From UBA965 sp046303375 (GTDB taxonomy: Bacteria; Chloroflexota; Chloroflexia; Chloroflexales; Roseiflexaceae): 16,716 nt of DNA. Both the position numbers and the translations under genes were made by a program. The stretch lies in contig JBKCGB010000022.1 of NCBI GenBank assembly GCA_046303375.1, forward strand, positions 1-16,716, written 5' to 3'. Position 1 is the stretch's first letter. Each line of letters starts with the position of its first letter. Below are positions 1 through 6,055 of the stretch, piece after piece. The notes under the pieces are model-generated. The model had not been told where the DNA came from, ran no database searches, and saw only the letters and a list, made by a program, of their open reading frames with translations.

Positions 1-225
1 ATCGTATTCCGCCACATAGACCTCCCAGCCTGAGTCTGGTGCGAGGAGCGATACAAGGTACTGGGCTTGGTCGGCATCACAATTGGCGTGTGTCTGCTGA
101 AAAAGGTGCGTACGAAGCATGGCGCGGAACGCGGCAAAAATCGGTGCAAACGCCAGCGCCCGGATATGGTCGAGCTGCAGGGCGTCACCATGACGCACAA
201 GGCGGATGACGGGTGTACTATGCAT
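1..225 (-). CDS. GNAT-family N-acetyltransferase, N-terminal part (cut by window edge)
   Basis: Reading the minus strand from the ATG at 225-223 gives 75 open codons to the window edge, so the C-terminal half is missing. The product begins MHSTPVIRLVRHGD and continues through a segment with APIFAAFRAML to GWEVYVAEYD. This resembles the first beta strand, helices 1-2 and the start of the central sheet of GNAT (Gcn5-related) acetyltransferases, which transfer the acetyl group of acetyl-CoA to an amine. The acetyl-CoA loop (R/Q-x-x-G-x-G/A) would lie outside the window, so the assignment rests on the N-terminal pattern only. The start lies 11 bases after the parA stop, and the AGGGAA Shine-Dalgarno-like stretch overlaps that stop, so the two are probably co-transcribed. 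The substrate cannot be predicted. The assignment is inference from pattern, not from a completed motif. Confidence 0.65.
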   Translation of the reverse strand, partial: MHSTPVIRLVRHGDALQLDHIRALAFAPIFAAFRAMLRTHLFQQTHANCDADQAQYLVSLLAPDSGWEVYVAEYD

Positions 226-236
226 TGAATGATTCC

Positions 237-1205
237 CTAGCGATTGCGTTGCAACACTTGTTTGGTGTAATTGCACGCCGTGCAGGTCATGATGCGGTAG
301 CCAGCCGCCGTGGTATGGCGCATGTCGCGGCCGCACCGTGGGCAGACCTGCAGGTCGTAGACCGATCCCGATTGGATGGTAGGGCGGCCACCCAGCTGGT
401 TTTGTACCACGTTGCCCGGATTGATGCGTTGCTGGATGGTGGGGCGGGCATCGCCCGTCGGCGTGATATTGAGCGTCTGCATGATGCGGTCGACCAGGGT
501 GCGGTAGTCTTCGGCACCACGTGATTCGGGGTCATATTCAAAAATCGACTTACCGTGCATCGGCGATTCCGACAAACGCACGTTGGTGCGGATGGGCTGG
601 GTGACTTTGGTGCCGTAGCTGTGTTGCAACCCCTCGAGCAGGTCGAGCGCTTGGCGCGAGCGTGGGTCGTACATGGTGGGTACAATCAGGCGGATGGCTT
701 CGGTTGAGCCTTTCATCTGCTCGATTTGTTTGTGCAACAGCTCGATGCCGCGAATCGAAAACGGCTCCACCGATGTGGGCGCAATGATGTCGTCGGCAGC
801 CACCAGCGCATTAGCGTTGATCGGGTTGAGTGAGCCGCTCGAGTCGATTAGCACCATGTCGTAATAGTCGGACACGGGGGCAATGGCACGCTCGAGTGTA
901 CGCCCCCAGTCACTACCCCGTGAAATGGTGGTTTGTGCCGAGAGTAGTGTAGTATCACCCACAATCAGGTCGAGGTTGTGCCGTGCATGGACAATACAGC
1001 GTGCCGGGTCAAAGCCCTCAATCATCATTTCGTAGAGCGTGTGTTTGGCGGTGACACCCAGCGACGACGACAAATTGCCTTGGGGGTCGGTGTCAATCAT
1101 CAGCACTTTAACACCACGCAATGCCAAGCCTGCCCCAATATTTATCACGGTGGTGGTTTTGCCGATGCCACCCTTCAGGTTTGCAACAGTCACAATACGA
1201 CTCAT
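237..1205 (-). CDS. parA: ParA/MinD-type ATPase with C-terminal zinc ribbon
   Basis: A 322-residue P-loop ATPase of the ParA/Soj family, which forms ATP-dependent dimers on DNA and moves chromosomes, plasmids or protein cargo. The deviant Walker A is KGGIGKTTT (residues 11-19), switch I is DTDPQGNLS (38-46) and the Walker B strand ends in VLID (118-121). Most ParA proteins follow that Asp with a Pro-containing loop (about D-x-P-P), whereas here it reads DSSGS. After about residue 250 a linker leads to a four-cysteine zinc ribbon (C288-x2-C291 and C308-x2-C311), an unusual addition. The start is placed at 1205 rather than at an in-frame codon 20 residues upstream, because AAAAGGTG precedes this ATG and the family begins just before strand 1. 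No ParB follows; the next gene is a GNAT acetyltransferase. The ATPase family is certain. Whether it is a chromosome partition protein or an orphan ParA positioning another cargo is open. Confidence 0.9.
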   Translation of the reverse strand: MSRIVTVANLKGGIGKTTTVINIGAGLALRGVKVLMIDTDPQGNLSSSLGVTAKHTLYEMMIEGFDPARCIVHARHNLDLIVGDTTLLSAQTTISRGSDWGRTLERAIAPVSDYYDMVLIDSSGSLNPINANALVAADDIIAPTSVEPFSIRGIELLHKQIEQMKGSTEAIRLIVPTMYDPRSRQALDLLEGLQHSYGTKVTQPIRTNVRLSESPMHGKSIFEYDPESRGAEDYRTLVDRIMQTLNITPTGDARPTIQQRINPGNVVQNQLGGRPTIQSGSVYDLQVCPRCGRDMRHTTAAGYRIMTCTACNYTKQVLQRNR

Positions 1206-1234
1206 GACACACCTTTTGGTAGTAGAACCATGTC

Positions 1235-1256
1235 CACTATACCACACCGTGTAGTG
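1235..1256 (-). promoter_or_regulatory. Probable parA promoter with overlapping palindrome
   Basis: On the minus strand an extended -10 element, TGGTATAGT, lies about 30 bases before the parA start. The hexamer TATAGT corresponds to plus positions 1236-1241. The -35 position holds only a poor match (TGTCAA). The -10 sits inside an imperfect 22-base palindrome with outer arms CACTA and TAGTG (1235-1239 and 1252-1256) and a second matching AC/GT pair inside. Such a placement would suit an operator that blocks RNA polymerase, for example autoregulation. This reading is inference; only the sequence symmetry is seen. Confidence 0.35.
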
Positions 1257-1264
1257 CGTTGACA

Positions 1265-1294
1265 TGATACAATCATGCTATCCGCTGTGTATCA
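1265..1294 (+). promoter_or_regulatory. Inverted repeat in the leader of the AhpD-like gene
   Basis: TGATACA (1265-1271) and TGTATCA (1288-1294) form a perfect 7-base inverted repeat separated by 16 bases. It ends just before the Shine-Dalgarno of the AhpD-like gene. A TTGACA hexamer lies at 1259-1264, but no good -10 is found at normal spacing. The repeat could be a regulator site for peroxide or selenium control, or a leader hairpin. No specific regulator is recognised. Confidence 0.25.
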
Positions 1295-1308
1295 TCAAAG
1301 GAGTCTCT

Positions 1309-1905
1309 ATGCCGTGGATAAAAGTTTTCACTCTCGAGGAGGCCACCGGCTTCCTCAAAGAGCAGTACGATGCGGCGATTAAACGTGCTGGGCGTATCTG
1401 GAACATTGTGTCCATCATGAGCCAAAATCCGCGGGCCATGAAGGCCTCGATGGACTTTTATGGTGTGTTGATGCATGGGCCATCACCGCTTAGCCGCAGT
1501 CAACGTGAAATGCTTGCGACAGTCACGTCGTCGGTCAATCACTGCCTCTACTGAAGGCGCTCGCATGCGCATGACCTCCGTGCTGAGGTTGAACGTGATT
1601 TTGGCATCACCGACGAAAAAGCCGCCGATCTGCTCGTCCACCACATCTGTAGCGATTGGCGCAAGGCGGCGCTCGCTCCGCAGGATGTGGCGCTGTGTGC
1701 CTACGCCGAGAAGCTCACCAAAACGCCACAACAGATGGGGCCCGCCGACCTCGACGTGCTGCGTGGCCATGGCTTCGATGATCGTGCCATCCACGATGCC
1801 ACACAGGTGATTAGCTTCTTTAACTACATCAATCGCATTGCCGATGCTCTTGGTGTTGAGCCCGAGACGTTTGTGCATCCGTGGGAGCAACGCTCGCCAT
1901 CATAG
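1309..1905 (+). CDS. AhpD-like peroxidase-related protein with in-frame TGA, probable selenoprotein
   Basis: The ORF from ATG 1309 (AAAGGAG six bases upstream) stays open to TAG 1903-1905 except for one TGA at 1552-1554. Both sides are in the same frame and both belong to one carboxymuconolactone decarboxylase/AhpD-like protein of 198 residues. The TGA is residue 82 in C79-L-Y-[TGA]82-R-R-S-H86, the place of the second, peroxidatic Cys of the AhpD CxxC motif. Spacing matches M. tuberculosis AhpD (Glu118, Cys130, Cys133, His137): here Glu67, Cys79, Sec82, His86. AhpD proteins reduce peroxides or disulfides through this Cys pair, and the family has known Sec-containing members. A hairpin that meets the bacterial SECIS rules follows the TGA. 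The part after the TGA keeps normal coding character for 116 codons, arguing against decay. Alternatives are a nonsense-mutated gene or a sequencing error in a TGC/TGT codon. SelA/B/C/D are not in the window. Confidence 0.8.
1552..1597 (+). promoter_or_regulatory. Candidate bacterial SECIS element after the in-frame TGA
   Basis: After TGA (1552-1554) the mRNA can fold ACCTC (1574-1578) with GAGGT (1585-1589), closed by a six-base loop CGTGCT (1579-1584). Two G-U pairs extend the helix (1573/1590 and 1572/1591). A lower stem then pairs 1566-1569 with 1594-1597 across a small internal loop. The loop begins 24 bases after the TGA and has a G as its second base. Both features fit the published bacterial SECIS model (apical loop about 16-37 bases from UGA, a G among the first two loop bases). 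A competing fold exists through the palindrome CATGCGCATG (1564-1573). SelB binding is inferred. Confidence 0.6.
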
Positions 1906-1922
1906 GACACCTGACGTTTTGT

Positions 1923-1965
1923 AACATCCCTGCCACATACACGGGTGGCAGGGATGTTTTTATTT
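1923..1965 (+). terminator. Rho-independent terminator of the AhpD-like gene
   Basis: A perfect 13-base stem, ACATCCCTGCCAC (1924-1936) with its complement (1945-1957), extended by one A-T pair, encloses an eight-base loop. It is followed by TTTTTATTT. It starts 18 bases after the stop codon of the selenoprotein candidate. This is a textbook intrinsic terminator on the plus strand. Confidence 0.92.
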
Positions 1966-2145
1966 CTTGGATGTTCAACCTACGTATGACAACCGGAGTC
2001 TCCGTGTAATCTTCATTGGGCATGGATGGACGTCGGCTCGTGTCCGGGATGGCATGGTAGGGACGTTGCCCACGATGCCCGTACGTGTGGTGATGGGAGA
2101 TTCAACAGCCTGCCCCCAATACGCCTGGTGCGTATCTGATTGCGA
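1966..2145. other. Intergenic stretch between convergent genes, no gene seen
   Basis: I find no credible coding sequence here; the short frames have no Shine-Dalgarno and no recognisable product. A small hairpin, ATACGC (2119-2124) with GCGTAT (2130-2135), lies 10 bases past the stop of the minus-strand VIT gene. It lacks a T-run on that strand, so it is only a weak terminator candidate. Confidence 0.4.
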
Positions 2146-2883
2146 CTAAATCCCCGATATCTGTGCCAGTTGTCCCACACCGGCAGTAATCGCCATGCCG
2201 ATGATGCCCCCGAGGACGATACGTATCGTGGTTTTGATGAGTGGTGAACCCGCCGTGCGCGCACTCAATATGCCCGTCAGCAACAAACCAATGAGTGACA
2301 TGATAATGATCGCATAGGCTTTGCCCCCCAATGTCGGCGCAAAGACACCGACAAATGGAATCATGCCACCAACGATGAAGCTCACACTTGACGCTAACGC
2401 CGCTTGTACCGGGCGCGCGATAGTCGTTTCGTTTTGGCCGAGTTCGTCCATCAGATGCGCTTTGAGTGCGTCTTTTGCATGGAGTTCTTTGGCGACGGCG
2501 CGGGCTAATTCCTCGGAGAGGCCGCGCTCTACATAGATTGCCGTGAGTGCGAGCTCTTCACCGACTGGGTCGATTTTTTGGTGCTGGATTTCAAGCGTTT
2601 TGTCTGCAATCTCGATGTCGGTTTGAGAGCTGACCGACACGTACTCGCCGACGGCCATCGACATCGCTCCAGCGGTGATGCCGGCAATGCCCGCAGTAAT
2701 GACCAAATTATCTTGGCCAGCAGCGACGATGCCAATCAGCAGACTAGCCGTCGACACTAACCCGTCATTGGCGCCGAGAACCGCAGCGCGCAGCCATCCC
2801 GCTCGATGAGCCCGATGCTCACGGTTGCGCTTTTCGACAGCGGCAAGGAGATCACTGCTAAAAGGTTGATTGGATTCTGTCAC
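2146..2883 (-). CDS. VIT1/CCC1-family iron/manganese transporter
   Basis: A 245-residue membrane protein of the VIT/CCC1 family, which exports or sequesters Fe2+ and Mn2+ across a membrane. The N-terminal helix carries the family signature GANDGLVSTASLLIG, followed by a second hydrophobic segment and GEYVSVSSQTDIE. A charged metal-binding cytosolic region comes next (about 85-150, with repeated Glu residues such as GEELAL and ERGLSEEL). Three further hydrophobic segments lie at about 155-240. Length and five-segment layout are normal for bacterial members. The start is GTG (minus, 2883-2881), with AGGGAG seven bases upstream. The gene stands alone, converging on the AhpD-like gene, with its own promoter. 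Family identity is clear. Metal preference and direction are inferred from the family. Confidence 0.9.
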   Translation of the reverse strand: MTESNQPFSSDLLAAVEKRNREHRAHRAGWLRAAVLGANDGLVSTASLLIGIVAAGQDNLVITAGIAGITAGAMSMAVGEYVSVSSQTDIEIADKTLEIQHQKIDPVGEELALTAIYVERGLSEELARAVAKELHAKDALKAHLMDELGQNETTIARPVQAALASSVSFIVGGMIPFVGVFAPTLGGKAYAIIIMSLIGLLLTGILSARTAGSPLIKTTIRIVLGGIIGMAITAGVGQLAQISGI

Positions 2884-2937
2884 TGTTAGACTCCCTATGT
2901 TCTTAAATCATCGACATGGTTGGTTTGTGTATGGCAC

Positions 2938-2965
2938 ATTATACGTCGTGATACGGCGATGTCTA
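2938..2965 (-). promoter_or_regulatory. Sigma-70-type promoter of the VIT transporter gene
   Basis: On the minus strand TAGACA (plus 2960-2965) and TATAAT (plus 2938-2943) are separated by 16 bases. That is five of six matches at -35 and six of six at -10, and it predicts a leader of roughly 45 bases. An inverted repeat CGGCG-7 bases-CGCCG (2954-2970) overlaps the -35. GATACGG/CCGTAT arms also flank it, so a metal-responsive repressor site is possible but unproven. Confidence 0.6.
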
Positions 2966-3127
2966 CGCCGCCCAACTTCCGTATTGTCAGGTGGATTCTA
3001 TGGCCAGCCCCATTATTGCATGACCACTCACGTATCCTGCTTCATGGTGAATCGCACATGTTTTGGGGTTTGACCTGTCCATGACCGGAATGCACGCAAG
3101 AATGATGCCGATTTTTCATAGCCTAAA

Positions 3128-3139
3128 ACCCTGATTGCT
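3128..3139. repeat. Terminal inverted repeat of the IS982-like element (left end)
   Basis: ACCCTGATTGCT is the partner of the copy at 3563-3574. It lies three bases from the transposase stop codon, as expected for the 3' end of an IS982-type element. Confidence 0.8.
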
Positions 3140-3142
3140 AGT

Positions 3143-3496
3143 CTAGCAGTGATTGGATACACTCAATGCACAGAGTGATGCAGCAATCTTGAGTGAGACA
3201 CCGGCAGAGAGTCGTGCATGCAGTCGCGCCACCCTTATCTTCTCAAGTTGACTATGGCAGTTCTCAATGTGTTTGCGATGCAATCGTAAGCGCTGTTGTT
3301 CGGCAGGGGTATGTGGTGTCATATTGGTGCGATGGATGTCAATCCGATGAATAGTGGCAAAGTATTTGGCTGCGACAAGGGCAACGGTGACCACTTCGCT
3401 ATCCGGGACACCGGCGCGTACATCGGTCTGATGGTCAAGATTTATCATCGCGGTATTAATCAGGACAAACATTGTTATAATCCAAGTGGCTTCCAT
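3143..3496 (-). pseudogene. IS982-like transposase remnant, in-frame internal deletion
   Basis: The 117-residue ORF keeps a good Shine-Dalgarno (AAAGGAG, six bases before the ATG at 3496). Residues 1-50 read like the N-terminus of an IS982-type DDE transposase (PDSEVVTVALVAAKYF). Residues 52-117 read like its C-terminus (NMTPHTPAEQ, HRKHIENCHSQLEK, RLHARLSAGVSLKIAASL). About 170 residues that normally lie between, including most of the DDE catalytic core, are gone. The join near residues 49-54 (FATIHR-IDIHR) preserves the frame. The related octamers CGATGGAT (3330-3337) and CGATGAAT (3345-3352) sit around it, perhaps a trace of the deletion event. It cannot be an active transposase. It may be a decayed remnant or a small DNA-binding derivative. 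The family assignment is from recalled family patterns. Confidence 0.75.
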
Positions 3497-3562
3497 GAAC
3501 ACTCCTTTGCTGATGTGGTCTAAGTACTCACATCGTGGCAACGTTTTTTATGGACGTCAACG

Positions 3563-3574
3563 AGCAATCAGGGT
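3563..3574. repeat. Terminal inverted repeat of the IS982-like element (right end)
   Basis: AGCAATCAGGGT is the exact reverse complement of the left end at 3128-3139. It marks the transposase-start side of the element, 67 bases upstream of the ORF start. Confidence 0.8.
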
Positions 3575-3656
3575 ATCTTAAAATGATGATTCCTTTCTTC
3601 CAAATATAAAACCTGTAAAATACAAACGAATTTGTTATTCATTAAAGGTGTTACTA

Positions 3657-4802
3657 ATGAGTGTGAAATATTTCGACCATGCGGCCACTACCCCCCTCGA
3701 TGCCGAGGTGCTGGCCGCCATGATGCCCTTTTTGACCAGCATCTACGGGAATGCGTCCAGCCCACACGCCATGGGGCAGGCTAGCCATAGTGCCCTCGAC
3801 CGCGCCCGTGACGACGTCGCCGCCGTACTGGGGTGTAGTGCCAGTGAAGTAGTCTTCACGGGGGGCGGCTCCGAGGGTGATAATCTGGCGGTCAAGGGTG
3901 CAGCTTTTGCCTATCAGCAGGCACACGGCAGTGCGCATGTGATTGTCAGCGCCATCGAGCATCACGCCATCTTGCATGCTGCCGAGGCGCTGATACGCCA
4001 TGGTATCGCTGTGACCGTGGTACCGGTGGATGCGGACGGCATGGTGCAGGTCGATGTAATCGCCGCAGCCATCCGCTCTGATACCGCGGTCGTGTCGGTG
4101 ATGTATGCCAACAACGAAATCGGTACCATTCAGCCCATTGCCGAAATTGCCGCGGTGTGTCGCGCCCGTGGCGTCCTGTGTCACACCGATGCGGTGCAGG
4201 CCGCTGGGTTACTTGATATCAATGTGGCGGCGCTGGGTATCGATATGCTGACCATCACAGCACATAAGTTTTATGGTCCCAAAGGGGTCGGGGTGCTGTA
4301 CGTCAAGCGTGGTACGCCATTATGGCCGCAAGTCCACGGTGGCACCCACGAGCGCCACCGCCGTGCTGGTACCGAAAATGTGGCGGGAATTGTGGGGTTG
4401 GCACATGCCTTGACGTTGGCAGAGACCAAACGCGCCGCTGCGGTGGCGCATCTGACCCCGTTGCGTGACCTGTTGATGCAGCGTATCGGTGGGTTGCCTG
4501 GGGTGCGTGTGACGGGGCATATCAGCCAGCGCCTTGCCAATAATGCCAGTTTCGTCATCGATGGCGTCGATGGTGACAGTCTGTTGATTCTGCTCGATCA
4601 GCGTGGCATCTGTGCATCGAGTGGCTCGGCCTGCACCAGCGGGTCGCTGGAGCCGTCGCATGTGCTGACGGCTATCGGTGCCATCGGCACCGACGTGCAG
4701 GCCGCGCTGCGCTTGACGTTGGGGCGCAGCACTCAGCCCGATGATGTGGCGTGGGTGGCCACCCAGGTTGCCGAGGTATTGGAGATATTGCGCCAGGCCT
4801 AA
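3657..4802 (+). CDS. nifS: Cysteine desulfurase, NifS/IscS family
   Basis: A 381-residue PLP enzyme that takes sulfur from L-cysteine as an enzyme persulfide, giving alanine; it supplies Fe-S cluster assembly and thio-modification. The N-terminus YFDHAATTPLD is diagnostic. His103 (EHHAIL) stacks on PLP, Asp178 (HTDAVQ) contacts the pyridine nitrogen, and Lys204 (TAHKFYGPKG) forms the Schiff base. Cys326 in SSGSACTSGS is the sulfur-carrying loop Cys of the NifS/IscS group I type. The start is at 3657 (AAAGGTG six bases upstream) rather than an in-frame codon nine bases earlier. An AT-rich stretch (3575-3656) with a TAAAAT hexamer at 3616-3621 may hold the promoter, but the -35 is weak. No IscU or SufE follows; the next gene is a thioredoxin. 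NifS-type enzymes can also release selenium from selenocysteine, which is interesting given the selenoprotein candidate nearby, but no direct link is shown. Confidence 0.94.
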   Translation: MSVKYFDHAATTPLDAEVLAAMMPFLTSIYGNASSPHAMGQASHSALDRARDDVAAVLGCSASEVVFTGGGSEGDNLAVKGAAFAYQQAHGSAHVIVSAIEHHAILHAAEALIRHGIAVTVVPVDADGMVQVDVIAAAIRSDTAVVSVMYANNEIGTIQPIAEIAAVCRARGVLCHTDAVQAAGLLDINVAALGIDMLTITAHKFYGPKGVGVLYVKRGTPLWPQVHGGTHERHRRAGTENVAGIVGLAHALTLAETKRAAAVAHLTPLRDLLMQRIGGLPGVRVTGHISQRLANNASFVIDGVDGDSLLILLDQRGICASSGSACTSGSLEPSHVLTAIGAIGTDVQAALRLTLGRSTQPDDVAWVATQVAEVLEILRQA

Positions 4803-4812
4803 GCATACGCTG

Positions 4813-4864
4813 TGCTGGCATGTATCGCGATGGGATATGGTGTAGAATACAGGTATCCAGCACG
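4813..4864. repeat. GTGCTGG/CCAGCAC inverted repeat before the thioredoxin gene
   Basis: GTGCTGG (4813-4819) and CCAGCAC (4858-4864) are inverted copies 38 bases apart. They flank a TAGAAT hexamer (4844-4849) that could be the -10 of a thioredoxin promoter. The -35 is not evident. It may be a bipartite operator or chance. Confidence 0.25.
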
Positions 4865-4890
4865 GACTGAATTTCATAAAGGAGCCGATG

Positions 4891-5403
4891 ATGCGTAGTG
4901 CCCTGAGTATGATGATACGCCGATTTTTGGGCGTATTAGGCCTGATCCCAGCAGTGAGTGACAAAATCGACCAGGTTGCTGATTCTGCGATTGATCGCCT
5001 CGAAGCAGCCATCCCAGCGGTGAAACAAATCGACGAAATGCTGGGGCAGACATCGCAACGGAGCGACAGCACGGCTACTGCCTCGGGCAACGGAATGGGC
5101 CAGGAAGCGTTTAACCAGCAGGTGCTCCAATCTGACCTGCCGGTGCTTGTGGATTTTTGGGCGCCGTGGTGTGGTCCTTGCAAAGCGGTATCGCCAGTTA
5201 TCGACGAGCTTGCCGAAGCATATGCTGGCAAAATCAATGTCGTCAAAGTCAACATCGACGAAGACGTAGCCTTGTCGGATACCTACGACGTGCAGTCTAT
5301 TCCTACGATTGTTTTTTTCAGAGATGGTCAAGAAGTGTCGCGGAGTAGTGGAGTCAAGACCAAGTTGCAGTTCCAGCGCGACATCGAAACAGCCATCGCC
5401 TAA
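4891..5403 (+). CDS. trxA: Thioredoxin with N-terminal amphipathic extension
   Basis: The last ~100 of 170 residues are a complete thioredoxin fold with the redox motif W93-C94-G95-P96-C97 and the cis-proline loop SIPT (Pro138). It should reduce disulfides with electrons from thioredoxin reductase. Ahead of it lies a ~70-residue extension. A basic/hydrophobic start (MRSALSMMIRRFLGVLGLIP) leads to amphipathic helices with regular Ile/Val spacing and then a Ser/Thr/Gly linker. It has no lipobox and no clear cleavage site, so it could be a membrane-surface anchor, an oligomerisation helix, or an uncleaved signal-like segment. Two ATGs occur in tandem (4888 and 4891). AAAGGAG sits three bases from the first and six from the second, so I prefer the second. 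It lies 88 bases behind nifS in the same direction. A thioredoxin beside a cysteine desulfurase is consistent with reducing persulfides, though this is inference. Confidence 0.92.
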   Translation: MRSALSMMIRRFLGVLGLIPAVSDKIDQVADSAIDRLEAAIPAVKQIDEMLGQTSQRSDSTATASGNGMGQEAFNQQVLQSDLPVLVDFWAPWCGPCKAVSPVIDELAEAYAGKINVVKVNIDEDVALSDTYDVQSIPTIVFFRDGQEVSRSSGVKTKLQFQRDIETAIA

Positions 5404-5427
5404 TCAGCAGCGATTACGATACGACGA

Positions 5428-5462
5428 ATATGACGGGAGGGCCACACGCCCTCCCGTCATAT
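5428..5462. terminator. Bidirectional terminator between trxA and yigZ
   Basis: A perfect 15-base stem, ATATGACGGGAGGGC (5428-5442) with its complement (5448-5462), closes a five-base loop CACAC. It lies between two convergent genes and includes the yigZ stop codon (5457-5459). There is no long T-run on either side, so it may be a weak or Rho-aided terminator, but the perfect symmetry suits ending both transcripts. Confidence 0.75.
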
Positions 5463-6053
5463 CATTTCAATGTTCCCGGCAGTTTGTTCGATCAGGATAG
5501 TGCGTATTGTATCCACATCGGCGACCCGCAGGGTGACCGTCATCGTCACATCGCCAGCAAATTGCTCGTCGTCGATGTGGTGGTCGTACTGTGCCAGCGT
5601 GCGTTTGACGCCCTCGTATTGTGCATAGCTCATCACGAGCACGCACTGCTGGCGGGCGATTTTTTCGATGCGTGGTACGCAGGCTACCACTGCACGTACT
5701 GCATCCCCATAGGCATGTACCAGCCCACCAGTGCCTAGGAGTGTTCCCCCAAAGTAGCGTGTCACCACGACCACCACGTCACCCAGCCCACTACCGTTGA
5801 GCACGGCGAGCGCAGGGCGCCCTGCGGTACCCGATGGCTCGCCATCGTCACTCATGCCGAGGGTGGTGGTGGCACCGTGACCGATGACATAGGCGTAGAC
5901 GTGATGGGTTGCATCGGGCATTTCGGCACGGATGGCTGCAATGTAGGCACGGGCCACATGCACGCTTTCAGCGGGGGCGAGGCTGGCAATAAAGCGCGAA
6001 TTGCTGGCGCGGATTTCTTCGCGCACGGCATGGGCAGGGATGAAGTTGGCCAT
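5457..6053 (-). CDS. yigZ: YigZ/IMPACT-family protein (UPF0029)
   Basis: A 198-residue protein with the hallmark YigZ/IMPACT motif DDGEPSGTAGRP (residues 69-80), followed by TRYFGGTLLGTGGLVHAYGDAV (98-119). The C-terminal ~70 residues match the DUF1949 ferredoxin-like domain typical of bacterial members. Length is normal. Mammalian IMPACT and yeast Yih1 modulate the kinase GCN2. The bacterial homologues have no firmly established activity, and a translation-related role is only suggested. The ATG (6053-6051) starts two bases after the histidine kinase stop codon, with AGG-containing sequence inside the kinase end, so the two are transcribed together and probably translationally coupled. Family assignment is secure; the role is not. 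Confidence 0.92.
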   Translation of the reverse strand: MANFIPAHAVREEIRASNSRFIASLAPAESVHVARAYIAAIRAEMPDATHHVYAYVIGHGATTTLGMSDDGEPSGTAGRPALAVLNGSGLGDVVVVVTRYFGGTLLGTGGLVHAYGDAVRAVVACVPRIEKIARQQCVLVMSYAQYEGVKRTLAQYDHHIDDEQFAGDVTMTVTLRVADVDTIRTILIEQTAGNIEMI

Positions 6054-6055
6054 GA

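Larger units (their letters stand above)
3128..3574 (-). mobile_element. Short IS982-like element with internal deletion
   Basis: A 447-base segment is bounded by perfect 12-base terminal inverted repeats: ACCCTGATTGCT at 3128-3139 and AGCAATCAGGGT at 3563-3574. IS982-family ends typically start with ACCC. The segment contains only a shortened transposase ORF (minus strand), whose stop lies next to one repeat. Full IS982 elements are about 1 kb with a transposase of about 290 residues, so roughly 0.5 kb is missing. I could not recognise a clean target-site duplication; the flanks (CCTAAA on the left, ATCTTAAAA on the right) are only AT-rich. It cannot move without a transposase supplied in trans. 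Its right end lies 82 bases before the cysteine desulfurase start, so it may influence that promoter region. Confidence 0.75.

Noticed and set aside
1264..1554. Stand-alone 96-residue ORF ending at the TGA
   Set aside because: It is the N-terminal half of the AhpD-like protein; the same frame continues with the matching C-terminal half, and the Shine-Dalgarno points to ATG 1309.
1483..1890. 135-residue minus-strand ORF
   Set aside because: It lies wholly antisense to the AhpD-like gene, has no recognisable domain and no ribosome site.
1687..1905. Separate small gene starting at the GTG at 1687
   Set aside because: It has no Shine-Dalgarno, is in the same frame as the upstream part and encodes only the tail of the AhpD-like domain.
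3119..3583. Target-site duplication around the mini-element
   Set aside because: The flanks CCTAAA and ATCTTAAAA are similar only in AT content and are not direct repeats at matching positions.
4320..5255. Long 311-residue minus-strand ORF
   Set aside because: It is antisense to nifS and the thioredoxin gene, both strongly identified; its composition is that of a reverse-strand shadow.
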